Source: Martinezella rhizogenes (GTDB lineage Bacteria; Pseudomonadota; Alphaproteobacteria; Rhizobiales; Rhizobiaceae). From it: DNA of 64,000 nt. The position numbers and the translations under genes were made by a program. The DNA is taken from contig JAAMEZ010000014.1 in NCBI GenBank assembly GCA_013322215.1, positions 390,732 to 454,731 of the forward strand, read 5' to 3'. The notes below the pieces were generated by a model. The model saw nothing but the letters and a program-made list of their open reading frames with translations. It searched no databases and had not been told where the DNA came from. Below are positions 9,152 through 18,085 of the stretch, in pieces (positions within the stretch are counted from its first letter, which is position 1; every line of letters begins with the position of its first letter).

Positions 9152-11631
9152 GCACAGTCGATAACAGTCCAAGCAGTTCGCTCGCCGAACCGCAGATCAT
9201 CGGTGAATTTCCTTGTACGCAGACACAGCTGCGCTGCTGGATTCTCGATCAGCTCAATCCCGGCAACCCGGCGCTCAACGTCGCTGTCCGGTGGGAGATC
9301 CGGGGGGTATTCAGGGTCTCGACCCTTGAGGCGGCCTTTCGAAAGATCATTCAGCGTCACGAGATCCTTCGAACACGCTTTATCGAGAAGAACGGCAGGC
9401 CCTTCCAGCAGGCCGTCAGTGACGTCAATTTCAAGATGTCGGTGATCGATCTGCGCGGCATGCCGCCGGAGCAGCGCCAGGCACGGATCCTGTCGATCGG
9501 CGAGGAGACGGCGCAGGCACCCTTCGATCTCAGCACGCCAGGCCTCTTCCGCGTCACATTGCTGATGGCAGAAAACGAACGCGGCTTCCTGCTGATTACA
9601 GCTCATCAAAGCTGCTTCGACGGCTGGTCGATCCGCGTCCTCGGGCGGGAGGTCGGCGAAATAGCCGCAGCAATCGATGCGGGGCGTGCACCGGCCCTGC
9701 CCGAGCTGCCCCTGCAATATGGCGACTATGCCCTCTGGCAGCAGGAATATCTGCAGAGCTACGGCTTCGAAACGGAAAAAACCTTCTGGCGCGAAACTCT
9801 GCTTGGCGCCCCTTATTTCGAAGTCATTTCCGACCGGCCTCGCGGTCAGGTTAAAACCAATCACGGCAATATTCTTTCCATCGCTCAGCCAGCCGCCTTT
9901 ACCGATCGCATGGATGCGGCCGCGCGCGCGCATTGCGTCTCGCAATATAGTTTCGGCGCCGCCGTCCTCAGCGCAGCCCTTCATCGCTTGACCGAGGCCC
10001 CGACCGTGCTCTTCGGCTCACAAATTGCCGGCCGCGAACATAGCGATCTGGAGGATATGATCGGCGTCTTCATCAACAATCTGGTGCTGCGTTTCGATTT
10101 CGGCTCCGATCTCAGCTTTGCCGAGCATATTCGTTCCGTCAGTGCGACGATCGAAGGAGCGCTGAACCATCAGCGCATGCCGTTCAACAAGCTCGTGGAA
10201 CTGGTCAATCCCGTGCGCGATCCGGCGCGCAACCCGCTGATTTCGGTCAATTTCAATCTGCAGAAGGCTTTTCTGGAAGATCGTCGCTACGGCGGCTTCG
10301 AGCTGATCAGCTCGCCTTCGCAATCCCCCGGCGTCATCTACGACCTCAGCTTCATCATGATCGGACGGCCGACCGGCTGGCGCATGTCGATCGAATACAA
10401 TGCCGACCTGTTCGAAGCCAGCACCATCGAAAGCCTCCTGCAACTATGGAGGAACGCTTATGAAATTGCTCTCGATCGCCCTGAGGCGCCGCTTTCTTCG
10501 CTCGTTGCGCCGGAACGGCACCTGGCAGCTTCCGCCAAGACTGCGCCGATGGATGGCGCCGTCACAGGCAAATCGCCACCGAATACGCGAATGGAAGCGC
10601 TTGCTGAAATCTGGAAGGAAGTCCTACAGGTTCCGCAAATACGCCCGGATGATGATTTCTTCGCGCTCGGTGGCCACTCGCTTCTCGCGCTCCGGCTACT
10701 ATCGGAAATACGCGCAAGATTCGATGCAAGCCCGACATTGCAGCTTCTATTCAAGCAGCCGACGTTTGCGGGCTTTGCAGCTGCTATCTTCGATAGCGAA
10801 GAGGTCGAGAAACCGCGGGAAAAAGCCGTAAACCCGTGGGAGCTGATTACCTGCAAACATGGCGTGGGGACCGGCGCGGTCTATACTCTCAACCATCCAT
10901 TCCTGTACTATCGCCTTGCCAATGAATTGCCGGACGAGATCTCCGTATACAACGTCAACATGTTCCATGCGGATCTGACGGGCGGCTTGGATCGTCTCAA
11001 CATCGAGGATATCGCCAGCCATGCGATCGATGCCATGCGGATCGACAAGGCCGCGGGACGCATTGCCATCGTCGGTCTCTGCGTCAATGGCGTCCTTGCG
11101 ATGGAAATCAGCCGGCAATTGCGCGAAAGAGGCGTGGATGTCGGCGTCACGGCCATCATCGATGCCTGGGCTCCAGGCTATTTCGCTTCCCTGCCCAAGC
11201 GGGAGCAAGCGCGATGGCACCGAGAGCGGCGGCGCAAGCGTCTTGCCTATTTCACCCGGAAACTGCTGTCCCGCCGTATCCGGCTGATCGACTATCTCAA
11301 GGAATTCGAAGTCTCGCTGTCGCTTCTGAAGATCTTTGGCGTCAAGGCCGGTCAATACTCCCCCGAAGAGGAGGCGAACGAGGCTGTTACCAAATTGCTG
11401 GTGACGGCAGCGCGTCGCTACAAGCCGCCGCAGACAAAGGATGAAAGCGTCGTTCTGCTGCGAAGCAGCGCGACCCATCCTCGTGCGCGAAAAATGCGGT
11501 TTGGATGGGGTGATGCGGTTGGAGAGGACTGCATGGTGGTCGATATCGACGGCTGGCACGAGGATTCGCTGACCAGCAACGGTATCCGCGACCTGGCGTC
11601 GACGCTCTCGGGAAAACTCGCCGCCGACTAG
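9148..11631 (+). CDS. terminal NRPS, C-PCP-TE with atypical C motif and Cys-type thioesterase
   Basis: An 827-residue terminal module whose ATG overlaps the previous TGA by 4 bases. The condensation domain (about 20-440) has the expected TQTQLRCW start, YGDYALWQ and HQRMPFNKLVE motifs, but the HHxxxDG site reads HQSCFDG, with Gln154 where the catalytic second His should be. No adenylation domain follows; a PCP comes next (Ser511 in LGGHSL). The C-terminal 270 residues are an alpha/beta-hydrolase thioesterase in which the nucleophile elbow is GLCVNG (Cys645), with Asp672 in IIDAWAP and His804 in DGWHED completing a Cys-Asp-His triad. Cys-type NRPS thioesterases are known from beta-lactone (obafluorin) and beta-lactam (sulfazecin) lines. 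The carrier must be loaded in trans or by another module's A domain. Domain calls are firm; release chemistry is inference. Confidence 0.92.
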   Translation: MSTVDNSPSSSLAEPQIIGEFPCTQTQLRCWILDQLNPGNPALNVAVRWEIRGVFRVSTLEAAFRKIIQRHEILRTRFIEKNGRPFQQAVSDVNFKMSVIDLRGMPPEQRQARILSIGEETAQAPFDLSTPGLFRVTLLMAENERGFLLITAHQSCFDGWSIRVLGREVGEIAAAIDAGRAPALPELPLQYGDYALWQQEYLQSYGFETEKTFWRETLLGAPYFEVISDRPRGQVKTNHGNILSIAQPAAFTDRMDAAARAHCVSQYSFGAAVLSAALHRLTEAPTVLFGSQIAGREHSDLEDMIGVFINNLVLRFDFGSDLSFAEHIRSVSATIEGALNHQRMPFNKLVELVNPVRDPARNPLISVNFNLQKAFLEDRRYGGFELISSPSQSPGVIYDLSFIMIGRPTGWRMSIEYNADLFEASTIESLLQLWRNAYEIALDRPEAPLSSLVAPERHLAASAKTAPMDGAVTGKSPPNTRMEALAEIWKEVLQVPQIRPDDDFFALGGHSLLALRLLSEIRARFDASPTLQLLFKQPTFAGFAAAIFDSEEVEKPREKAVNPWELITCKHGVGTGAVYTLNHPFLYYRLANELPDEISVYNVNMFHADLTGGLDRLNIEDIASHAIDAMRIDKAAGRIAIVGLCVNGVLAMEISRQLRERGVDVGVTAIIDAWAPGYFASLPKREQARWHRERRRKRLAYFTRKLLSRRIRLIDYLKEFEVSLSLLKIFGVKAGQYSPEEEANEAVTKLLVTAARRYKPPQTKDESVVLLRSSATHPRARKMRFGWGDAVGEDCMVVDIDGWHEDSLTSNGIRDLASTLSGKLAAD

Positions 11632-11695
11632 GTAGACGCCAATGCCCTGGAACAACAATCTCCAGCAAATGGTCGAGCCATAAGAGGAAACAGTC

Positions 11696-13297
11696 ATGAA
11701 CGAGACCAAGCCATTGAGGGTCGGTATTCTCGTCGCGCGCAGGCATGCGCTCGAAAACTGGGAGCTGATGATCCTGGACCGGATTCTGGCCGCGCCGGGT
11801 CTGGAGCTTGCAGCCGTGTTGACCCATCCTTGTCCGTTCGGCGACGGCAAGGCTTCAAAGCTGTTATCCTGGAGTGCGCGACTGGAGGCCCAGGCCCTTG
11901 CGCGTCAACCCGCCTATTTGCCAAAACACTTCAATAGCCGGCGTCACTTCATCGACTGCTACGAAGCCGATGACGACAAGGCATGCACCCCCGACAATAT
12001 CACGGCCGCATCGCTGCGCCGTCTGAAGCTCGACCTCGTTATCCGCATGGTTCCAATGAGCATGGCCGACGACGCGATCGCCGCTCTCCCATTCGGAGAA
12101 TGGGCCTTCAACCTCTCCGATCGGCGATCGGCCGACGTGGATTGGTACGGCTATGCCGAGGTCCTTGCCCGCGCGTCGACTGCCGATCTGGTTCTCTATG
12201 CCAAGTGCGGCGGCAAGGCCGGCGGCCTCGAGATTGCGCGGGCGTCATTCAACATCAAGCCGAGTGCTGCGCGATTGAGCGCCTTCGTGCGGGAGCGAAG
12301 CGTCACCCTTCTGCTGCGGGAGCTGACGCGGCTCGCCGACACCAGGCGGTTCGACTCGTCTGCCTTCGCTGGCGCGGTTGCCGATCAGCCACCATCGCTC
12401 GGCGACCTCTTTCGCTACAGCTGCGTTGTCGCGGGATCGATCTCGGTCAAGGCATTCAAATCGATCAGGACGAAGCTCCGCACCGAGTCGGCCATATGGA
12501 CGCTCTATACGGGACGCGGTCACATCGATGATTTCGATCCGAGCAAAGCGGTCGAAATTCCACCTTCCGACAACAGCATCAAGGCCGACCCGTTCCTGTT
12601 TCAAGAGGGTGGCAAATGCTATCTGTTCTACGAGGCCTATTCCCATGGCGACCGCAAGGCGCATATCGCGGTCGGCCGTTTCGACGGTGATGCGCTCACA
12701 CAGGTCGGGGTGGCGCTGGAGCGCCCTTACCATCTCTCCTACCCATTCGTATTTCGCGATGGCGACCAGATCTTCATGATACCGGAAACGCATCAGGCAC
12801 GGCGGCTGGAGGTCTGGCGCTGCCGTGAGTTTCCGCTGAAATGGGAGCTCCATGCTACGGCCTTCGAGGGTCAATCGCCGGCCGATAGCGTCTTGATCCG
12901 TCACGACGGCAGGTGGTGGCTATTCACCAACCTATCAGATTTTCATGCCTATGAAGACCATTGCAGCGAGCTCTATCTGTTCGAGGTCGATGGCCCGGCG
13001 CTTACGGGCATAAGACCCCACAAGCGGAATCCCGTCGTCATCGGAAGCACCGAGGCGCGAGGCGCAGGGCGCATCTTCGAACGTGGCGGCAGGCTCTTGC
13101 GACCCTCGCAGCACAATGCGCACGGCATTTATGGCTATGCTCTCAACATCATGGAAATCGAGAAACTGACGCTCGACGACTATTGCGAGCGCCGCATCCG
13201 CACCGTTACCCCCGCCTTCAAGGCCGGGCTTCGTGGTTGCCATCATTTCGATGCCACCGACGGGCGCTACATTCTCGATGCGCGGTTGACCATCTGA
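11696..13297 (+). CDS. formyltransferase-like / GINT1-type beta-propeller fusion protein
   Basis: A 533-residue protein with two parts. Residues about 7-200 resemble a formyltransferase-like Rossmann region (start LRVGILVARR, later ADVDWYGYAEVL). Residues about 285-530 resemble the beta-propeller region seen in glucosamine inositolphosphorylceramide transferase-type and GH43-like proteins: DPFLFQ, YLFYEAY, HLSYPFVF, IPETHQARR. No signal peptide or membrane segment is apparent. The gene lies 65 bases after the NRPS terminal module on the same strand and next to a sugar aminotransferase, so N-formylation or other N-acyl transfer onto an amino sugar is a reasonable guess, not a demonstration. 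I did not find the classical HxSLLP formyltransferase motif, so catalysis is uncertain. Its 3' end overlaps that of the convergent phosphopantetheinyl transferase gene by 31 bases. Confidence 0.75.
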   Translation: MNETKPLRVGILVARRHALENWELMILDRILAAPGLELAAVLTHPCPFGDGKASKLLSWSARLEAQALARQPAYLPKHFNSRRHFIDCYEADDDKACTPDNITAASLRRLKLDLVIRMVPMSMADDAIAALPFGEWAFNLSDRRSADVDWYGYAEVLARASTADLVLYAKCGGKAGGLEIARASFNIKPSAARLSAFVRERSVTLLLRELTRLADTRRFDSSAFAGAVADQPPSLGDLFRYSCVVAGSISVKAFKSIRTKLRTESAIWTLYTGRGHIDDFDPSKAVEIPPSDNSIKADPFLFQEGGKCYLFYEAYSHGDRKAHIAVGRFDGDALTQVGVALERPYHLSYPFVFRDGDQIFMIPETHQARRLEVWRCREFPLKWELHATAFEGQSPADSVLIRHDGRWWLFTNLSDFHAYEDHCSELYLFEVDGPALTGIRPHKRNPVVIGSTEARGAGRIFERGGRLLRPSQHNAHGIYGYALNIMEIEKLTLDDYCERRIRTVTPAFKAGLRGCHHFDATDGRYILDARLTI

Positions 13298-14004
13298 CTG
13301 ATATTTCCATTGCGGTAGCGCAGGCATACTTGGTGCCCGCCGGTCGAGGCGACAACGGCACCAGCGAAGTTGGTCGGTGTCGCAAGTTCCAGGATGGTCC
13401 AGTTTTGTGGTGCATCTTCGTCCCCCTCCAGCCGTTCCAATCGCGATTGCTTCGATCTGTCGAACGTGACATCGAAACTATCGAGCGGTAGCGACAAGCC
13501 GGCACCATGGGCTTTGATGAACGCTTCCTTGCGCGTCCAGCAGCGATAGAAACCATCCAGGTAGCCATCAGCCGGCAGGGATCGAAGCGTCTGATACTCC
13601 TTGCGGGAGAAGAACCATTTGGCAATATCTTCCTTCAGGAATCGAATTTCCTCGATATCGACGCCGAGTTCATAACGATCGGAAATAGCAAGCACGGCCA
13701 GGTTGGCGCTATGGCTGAGATTAAAATGGATGGGACAGGCACCGCCGATCGCGACGTAAGGCTTGCCGTTGTCACCATAGTCGAAGCCTATCAACCGCGG
13801 TGGAATGCCGAGATAACGTCCGAGAATCACCCGCATTCCGGTCCTGGCGGCGACGAAACGATGCCTGTCGCGATCATGGACGAAGCGAATGGTCCGAACG
13901 CATTCGTCGAGCGACAGCAACGCGATGTACATGCCGAGATCAGGCAACGGCATGTCCAGCTTCCAGTGCCAGACATCGATTGTGTCAGGCCCGATATTCT
14001 CCAT
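13267..14004 (-). CDS. 4'-phosphopantetheinyl transferase, Sfp type
   Basis: A 245-residue enzyme that would move the phosphopantetheine arm of CoA onto the carrier-domain serines of the neighbouring NRPS/PKS proteins. Family motifs are present in order: NLSHSANLAV, then ELGVDIEE (Mg-binding acidic residues), then CWTRKEAFIKAHGAGL. Length is normal for the Sfp family. I chose the ATG at 14004, giving MENIGPDTIDVWHW, which fits the usual family N-terminus; an upstream in-frame ATG at 14106 would lie inside the preceding gene. The start is 1 base beyond the stop of the DegT aminotransferase gene, so both are one minus-strand operon. Cytoplasmic. Confidence 0.93.
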   Translation of the reverse strand: MENIGPDTIDVWHWKLDMPLPDLGMYIALLSLDECVRTIRFVHDRDRHRFVAARTGMRVILGRYLGIPPRLIGFDYGDNGKPYVAIGGACPIHFNLSHSANLAVLAISDRYELGVDIEEIRFLKEDIAKWFFSRKEYQTLRSLPADGYLDGFYRCWTRKEAFIKAHGAGLSLPLDSFDVTFDRSKQSRLERLEGDEDAPQNWTILELATPTNFAGAVVASTGGHQVCLRYRNGNISQMVNRASRM

Positions 14005-14005
14005 G

Positions 14006-15190
14006 TCAGATCGTGGCGTAGAAGAGATTGGCGTTTTTCGATTTGGCCTGCCGCGACATCCGCTTGGCCATATAGGCGACCAATGAGACGGGATAGTTTT
14101 CTCCAAGGCTGATGCGGCAGCTGCGCTTCAGGATATCGAGCGTCTGCGCGCAAAGTTCCGGCGTGTATTCGATCTTTCGATCGGTCCAGTGGAAGGGATT
14201 CATCGCAGGGTGGCCCGTGCGTTGCTGCAAAACAGGTTGCCAGTTGGTATAGACATGGCGGCTCGAATCGAAGAGCCGATAGACACCGCGCTTGTTTTCC
14301 TCGGCAAATCTCTTGGCCTCGTCCGACGTCTCGAAGATGACGTGGAGGCCTGCCGCATTGCCGACATCGTTGTGAGGTCCCACCATGATCCACGCGCTCT
14401 TGGCGAAGATTTCGCTCATCACATCATAGCGCTCACGCATGCGGGCAATCATCGGGTCCAGCTTTTTCAACTGCACGTTCAGCATGGCGCCTTGAATCTG
14501 GCTCGCCTTGAAATTCACCCCCAGCATGGGCGGTTCGTTAGCATTGTCTAGATGGCCGCGAAACATGGAGCCGATGTCGTGATACATGCGGGCGCGGGCA
14601 AACAGCCGCCCGTCGTTGGTGACGACGGCCCCGCCCTCCCCGCAATTGATGTTCTTGAACTGATTGAAGCTGAAGGCCCCGAAATCACCGATCGTTCCAA
14701 CCCGCTTGGTCTTGTAGTGCAATCCGACGGCCTGGCAGGCATCCTCGATGACGACGAGGTTGTTCTCGCGGGCAATGCGCATGATGCTGTCCATATCGCA
14801 CACCATGTTCGACATGTGGACGGGAATGATTGCCCTCGTCTGCGGCGTGATCTTACGCAGGATGTCCTGCGGATCCATGGTGAGCGTGTGGTCGATATCG
14901 ACCAGGACCGGCACTGCGCCAGCGGCTAGTGGAGCAGCGGCAGTTGCGATCCAGGTATAGGCCGGCACCAGCACTTCATCTCCGGGGCCGACGCCGGCGG
15001 CAACCAGCGCCGAAATCAAGGCACCCGTCCCGCTGCTCGTGGCCAACGTATGGCGCACACCGAACTTAGTGGAAAAATCGGCTTCGAAGCGTCCCAGTGG
15101 GCCACCGGTCTCGTCGCTGTAGCGCGCCAATTTGCCCGAGGCAAATACCGGCGCGAGCGCCAACCACTCCCGTAACCCCACCTTGGCCAT
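14006..15190 (-). CDS. DegT/DnrJ/EryC1/StrS family PLP-dependent sugar aminotransferase
   Basis: A 394-residue aminotransferase of the fold-type I family that makes amino sugars from keto-sugar nucleotides. The N-terminal TSSGTGALISAL stretch, the EDACQAVG motif and the PLP lysine (about Lys179) in FSFNQFKNINCGEGG are all recognisable. The ATG at 15190 has GGGGAG about 8 bases upstream; the frame is open further upstream but that part looks non-coding. It forms an operon with the phosphopantetheinyl transferase gene and is divergent from the GMC oxidoreductase gene. Most relatives act on UDP- or GDP-4-keto-6-deoxy sugars; the substrate here cannot be told. No matching 4,6-dehydratase gene is in the window, so the keto sugar must come from elsewhere. 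Confidence 0.88.
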   Translation of the reverse strand: MAKVGLREWLALAPVFASGKLARYSDETGGPLGRFEADFSTKFGVRHTLATSSGTGALISALVAAGVGPGDEVLVPAYTWIATAAAPLAAGAVPVLVDIDHTLTMDPQDILRKITPQTRAIIPVHMSNMVCDMDSIMRIARENNLVVIEDACQAVGLHYKTKRVGTIGDFGAFSFNQFKNINCGEGGAVVTNDGRLFARARMYHDIGSMFRGHLDNANEPPMLGVNFKASQIQGAMLNVQLKKLDPMIARMRERYDVMSEIFAKSAWIMVGPHNDVGNAAGLHVIFETSDEAKRFAEENKRGVYRLFDSSRHVYTNWQPVLQQRTGHPAMNPFHWTDRKIEYTPELCAQTLDILKRSCRISLGENYPVSLVAYMAKRMSRQAKSKNANLFYATI

Positions 15191-15403
15191 GATTTTCGCT
15201 CCCCAGGAAACTCGGCATTTGCTGGAGAGCCTAGCCTGTGATTGCCGCATTTTCAGCATGGACTTCCGACTGAAAGGAACGCCGGAACCGATCAGATCAC
15301 CTATCCGAAATCGGTAGATATCGTCCGCGCCTATGCCAATCGAACAATTATCCGCACGCTCGCGATGCTGGTAAAAAATGGGAAAACGGGCGGGAAAACG
15401 ATC

Positions 15404-17122
15404 ATGATAACCAGTGACTTGAGATCTATGCCGGAAGGGATTGAAATACATACCGATATTGCGATTATCGGTGGCGGACCGGCCGGAATTGCGATCGCCC
15501 GCGAGTTTGCGGATACCCGGATTCGTGTCCTTGTCATCGAGAGCGGCGGCGAAGATTACGAGGCGGAAATTCAGGCGCTGAATTCCGTCGAAAACATTGG
15601 CGAGCCCTTCGCTTCGGCGAATGCCGTGCCCGAAGGGCGGGGCTACACCGGCAGGCTGGCATGGCTGAACGATATTCCCGCATTCGAGCTGCGAAATCGT
15701 ATGGTTGGCGGCAGCAGCCATACCTGGATCGGCAAATGCGCCGCCTTCGATGACATCGATTTCCTGAACCGGCCCTGGCTGCCGCTTTCCGGTTGGCCGA
15801 TCGATTGCAAACAGCTGCTGCCCGCCCTCGATCGTGCCGGCAAACTGCTCAACCTCGGCCCCAACGTCTACGATGAACGCCTCTTCGCGCTGCTGCATTC
15901 ACGCCCGGACGATCTCGGTCTGGACACGCGACTTCTCAAGCCCTTCTTCTGGCAATTCAGCCACATGCGCCATCCGCGTGCCGAGCCGACACGCTTTGCT
16001 CGCCTTGCGGGCGATATCGCGGCGGCGAACATAAGTTTTCTGACGCATGCCACGGTGACCGAAATCAATGTCGATAGCCAAAGCCGGAGAGCGACCTCGC
16101 TGGATCTTCAAAGCCCCATCGGCCGGAGCGCGACTGTCCATGCAAACACGATCGTTCTTTGCGGCGGTGGCGTCGAGAATGCACGCCTCCTGCTCGCATC
16201 CAATTCGCTGTTGCCGGCGGGCCTAGGCAATAGGCATGACGCTGTCGGCCGCTATCTCTGCGACCATCCCCGCACTTCGCTCTGCCACTTTGCGAGGCAT
16301 GACATCGACGTCATCGCACGGCATTTCAATTTCTATGGCCTCAGCCACGGCGGACACACGCATTTCTATCTCAGGGGCCTGTCCTTGAGCCCGGAAATTC
16401 AAGCGCGCGAAGGCCTTACCAACTGCGCCGCCTATCCGGTGCAGATCCACGCTCCGGATGATCCCTGGGCGGCGCTGAAGCGCTTGACGAAGGGCGCGGG
16501 CAAGACCGTCATGGGAGATCTTGCGACGGTCGCAAAATCGGCTGATATGATCACCTCCGGGCTCTACCAACGCCTCGTGCGCAAGCGCGGCCTGCCGCAT
16601 CGCTCGACGGAATTGCGCTTCGACGTCATGGTCGAACAACAGCTCAATCCCGAGAGCCGCATCACGCTCACGCAGCAGCGCGATCGCTTCGGTCAACCAT
16701 TGCCGCGGATCAACTGGAAGATTGGTCGGCGCGAAATAGCCAGCGTCAAACGGCTTGCAGGATTGATTTCGGACGAATTCGTTCGCGTTGGCTTACCGAA
16801 TCCAGCCCTGCCGGATTGGATTGCGGCAAGGGAGAACACCCTGCCCGTCTTCATGGATATGGCCCATCCGTCCTGCACCACCCGCATGGGGACCGATCCG
16901 CGAACGAGCGTCGTTGACACCGACGCCATGGTTCACGGCATCGATGGCTTGTTTGTTGCCGGCAGCTCCGTGTTTCCGACGCCGGGCCACGCCAATCCGA
17001 CGCTGATGCTACTCGCCCTGTCTATCCGCCTTGCCGATCACCTCAAGCAACGACACGCGGCCACTCAATTGCACAGGCAGCAGCATCGGAGCGAGCCGGG
17101 CCTATCGCTCCTTCATGGCTAG
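15404..17122 (+). CDS. GMC family FAD-dependent oxidoreductase
   Basis: About 572 residues. An N-terminal Rossmann FAD site (IAIIGGGPAGIAIAREF) is followed by VGGSSHTWIGKC, and the C-terminal GMC region carries HPSCTTRMG, VAGSSVFPTPGHANPT and LADHL, with the catalytic His of the family in TPGHANP. It would oxidise an alcohol (sugar or other) while reducing FAD. The start is uncertain: ATG 15404 is chosen, with GCGGGAAAA upstream, but ATG 15428 and 15365 are also in frame. It faces the DegT aminotransferase gene. Oxidation of a sugar hydroxyl to a ketone before transamination is a plausible joint role (inference). Confidence 0.88.
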   Translation: MITSDLRSMPEGIEIHTDIAIIGGGPAGIAIAREFADTRIRVLVIESGGEDYEAEIQALNSVENIGEPFASANAVPEGRGYTGRLAWLNDIPAFELRNRMVGGSSHTWIGKCAAFDDIDFLNRPWLPLSGWPIDCKQLLPALDRAGKLLNLGPNVYDERLFALLHSRPDDLGLDTRLLKPFFWQFSHMRHPRAEPTRFARLAGDIAAANISFLTHATVTEINVDSQSRRATSLDLQSPIGRSATVHANTIVLCGGGVENARLLLASNSLLPAGLGNRHDAVGRYLCDHPRTSLCHFARHDIDVIARHFNFYGLSHGGHTHFYLRGLSLSPEIQAREGLTNCAAYPVQIHAPDDPWAALKRLTKGAGKTVMGDLATVAKSADMITSGLYQRLVRKRGLPHRSTELRFDVMVEQQLNPESRITLTQQRDRFGQPLPRINWKIGRREIASVKRLAGLISDEFVRVGLPNPALPDWIAARENTLPVFMDMAHPSCTTRMGTDPRTSVVDTDAMVHGIDGLFVAGSSVFPTPGHANPTLMLLALSIRLADHLKQRHAATQLHRQQHRSEPGLSLLHG

Positions 17123-17164
17123 AGCCTCCCGCTCGTATCGCGAAAATGCTCCGGCCTTTTTTAT

Positions 17165-17213
17165 GCAATTCCTGACGGAAAACCGCCATGCACCTTTCCT
17201 GGAATTGCCCTAG
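17165..17213. repeat. dispersed 49-bp palindromic intergenic repeat, copy 1
   Basis: This 49-bp stretch matches the element at 63766-63814 at 43 of 49 positions. Both begin GCAATTCC, contain GACGGAAAACCGC, and end TTTCCTGGAATTGC followed by TAG. The ends are complementary (GCAATTCC against GGAATTGC), so it can fold. It sits between the convergent ends of the GMC oxidoreductase and the methyltransferase gene and supplies the last 4 bases around the latter's stop. Confidence 0.8.
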
Positions 17214-18046
17214 CCCAGCCGAAAATAGAAACCGGCGCTCTCGCTACGGCCGAGCTCCGGGTGGGTATCTATGGCGTGCGACAGAGAGGGAATGGACCAG
17301 CGGTCGACCTGCTTGTAGCCGAGCCTTGCAATATCATCGATGAAGTCCGCCTCGTCGCGCATGTGATAGGGGACATAGGACCTGCCGATACGTTCGAGTG
17401 TGACGACCGTGCTGCCCTTGCGGAGCGCAACCTTGTTGAGGATCAGGTGCCGCGGCCGGGAGGGCATTTGCGACAGCAGCCCGGACAGCGGCATATCGAG
17501 ATATTGCATCAGCCCCGATCCGAGCAACAATGGCATCTCACCTGCATCTCCCATCCGATCGACAAAGGACAGGCTCGTCAGGCCTTCCTTCTCGGCCAGG
17601 CTTTGTCCGGCGCGGACGATGGCCGGCAGATCGTAGACGACCCAACGAAATGCGCCGTCGAGCGGCAGCAGAGGACGGAAGGCCCGATATTTCGTGCCCA
17701 TGTGCCCACCGACGTCGACGAGGCCATCGATCTCGTGCAGCAAATTGTGGACCCAGAACAACACCGGATAGTCCCAGGGCGCCACCTCACACATTTTGGC
17801 AAATGCAACGGTCGCGATCTCATCGTGATCATAGCCGGCCATGGTCTGCCTGCGGGCGGCAGCCATGGCAGCCTCATAGGTGCCATAGGCGCCCGTAAAC
17901 CGCCGTGGAAAGGGCAAGAGATAGTTCAACCGCCCTCTGGCCAGGCGCAGTGGCGAAAGCCCCCGGGCGGCCGTCTGTGCGGCGCTCTTCAAAGCCGAGC
18001 GTGCATGCGCCGACCATGACAAATTGGATTGTACCGAAGCCGTCAT
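17210..18046 (-). CDS. putative methyltransferase, TIGR04325 (LIC12133) type
   Basis: A 278-residue protein. The family signature near residues 50-77 is present (FTGAYGTYEAAMAAAR, then AGYDHDEI), followed by VDVGGHMGTKY, which looks like a SAM-binding glycine loop, and VVYDLPAIV. Members are found in polysaccharide and O-antigen clusters and are presumed, mostly not proven, methyltransferases. It starts 39 bases after the flippase gene on the same strand, so both probably belong to one operon. The target, sugar or NRPS product, is unknown. Confidence 0.75.
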   Translation of the reverse strand: MTASVQSNLSWSAHARSALKSAAQTAARGLSPLRLARGRLNYLLPFPRRFTGAYGTYEAAMAAARRQTMAGYDHDEIATVAFAKMCEVAPWDYPVLFWVHNLLHEIDGLVDVGGHMGTKYRAFRPLLPLDGAFRWVVYDLPAIVRAGQSLAEKEGLTSLSFVDRMGDAGEMPLLLGSGLMQYLDMPLSGLLSQMPSRPRHLILNKVALRKGSTVVTLERIGRSYVPYHMRDEADFIDDIARLGYKQVDRWSIPSLSHAIDTHPELGRSESAGFYFRLG

Positions 18047-18085
18047 CCTGCATCCCCCTATCCGTATCTATCCTGTCGTCGCCGA

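Noticed and set aside
13297..14112. Plus-strand open frames opposite the phosphopantetheinyl transferase gene
   Set aside because: The minus strand has complete Sfp-type motifs; the plus-strand translations have none.
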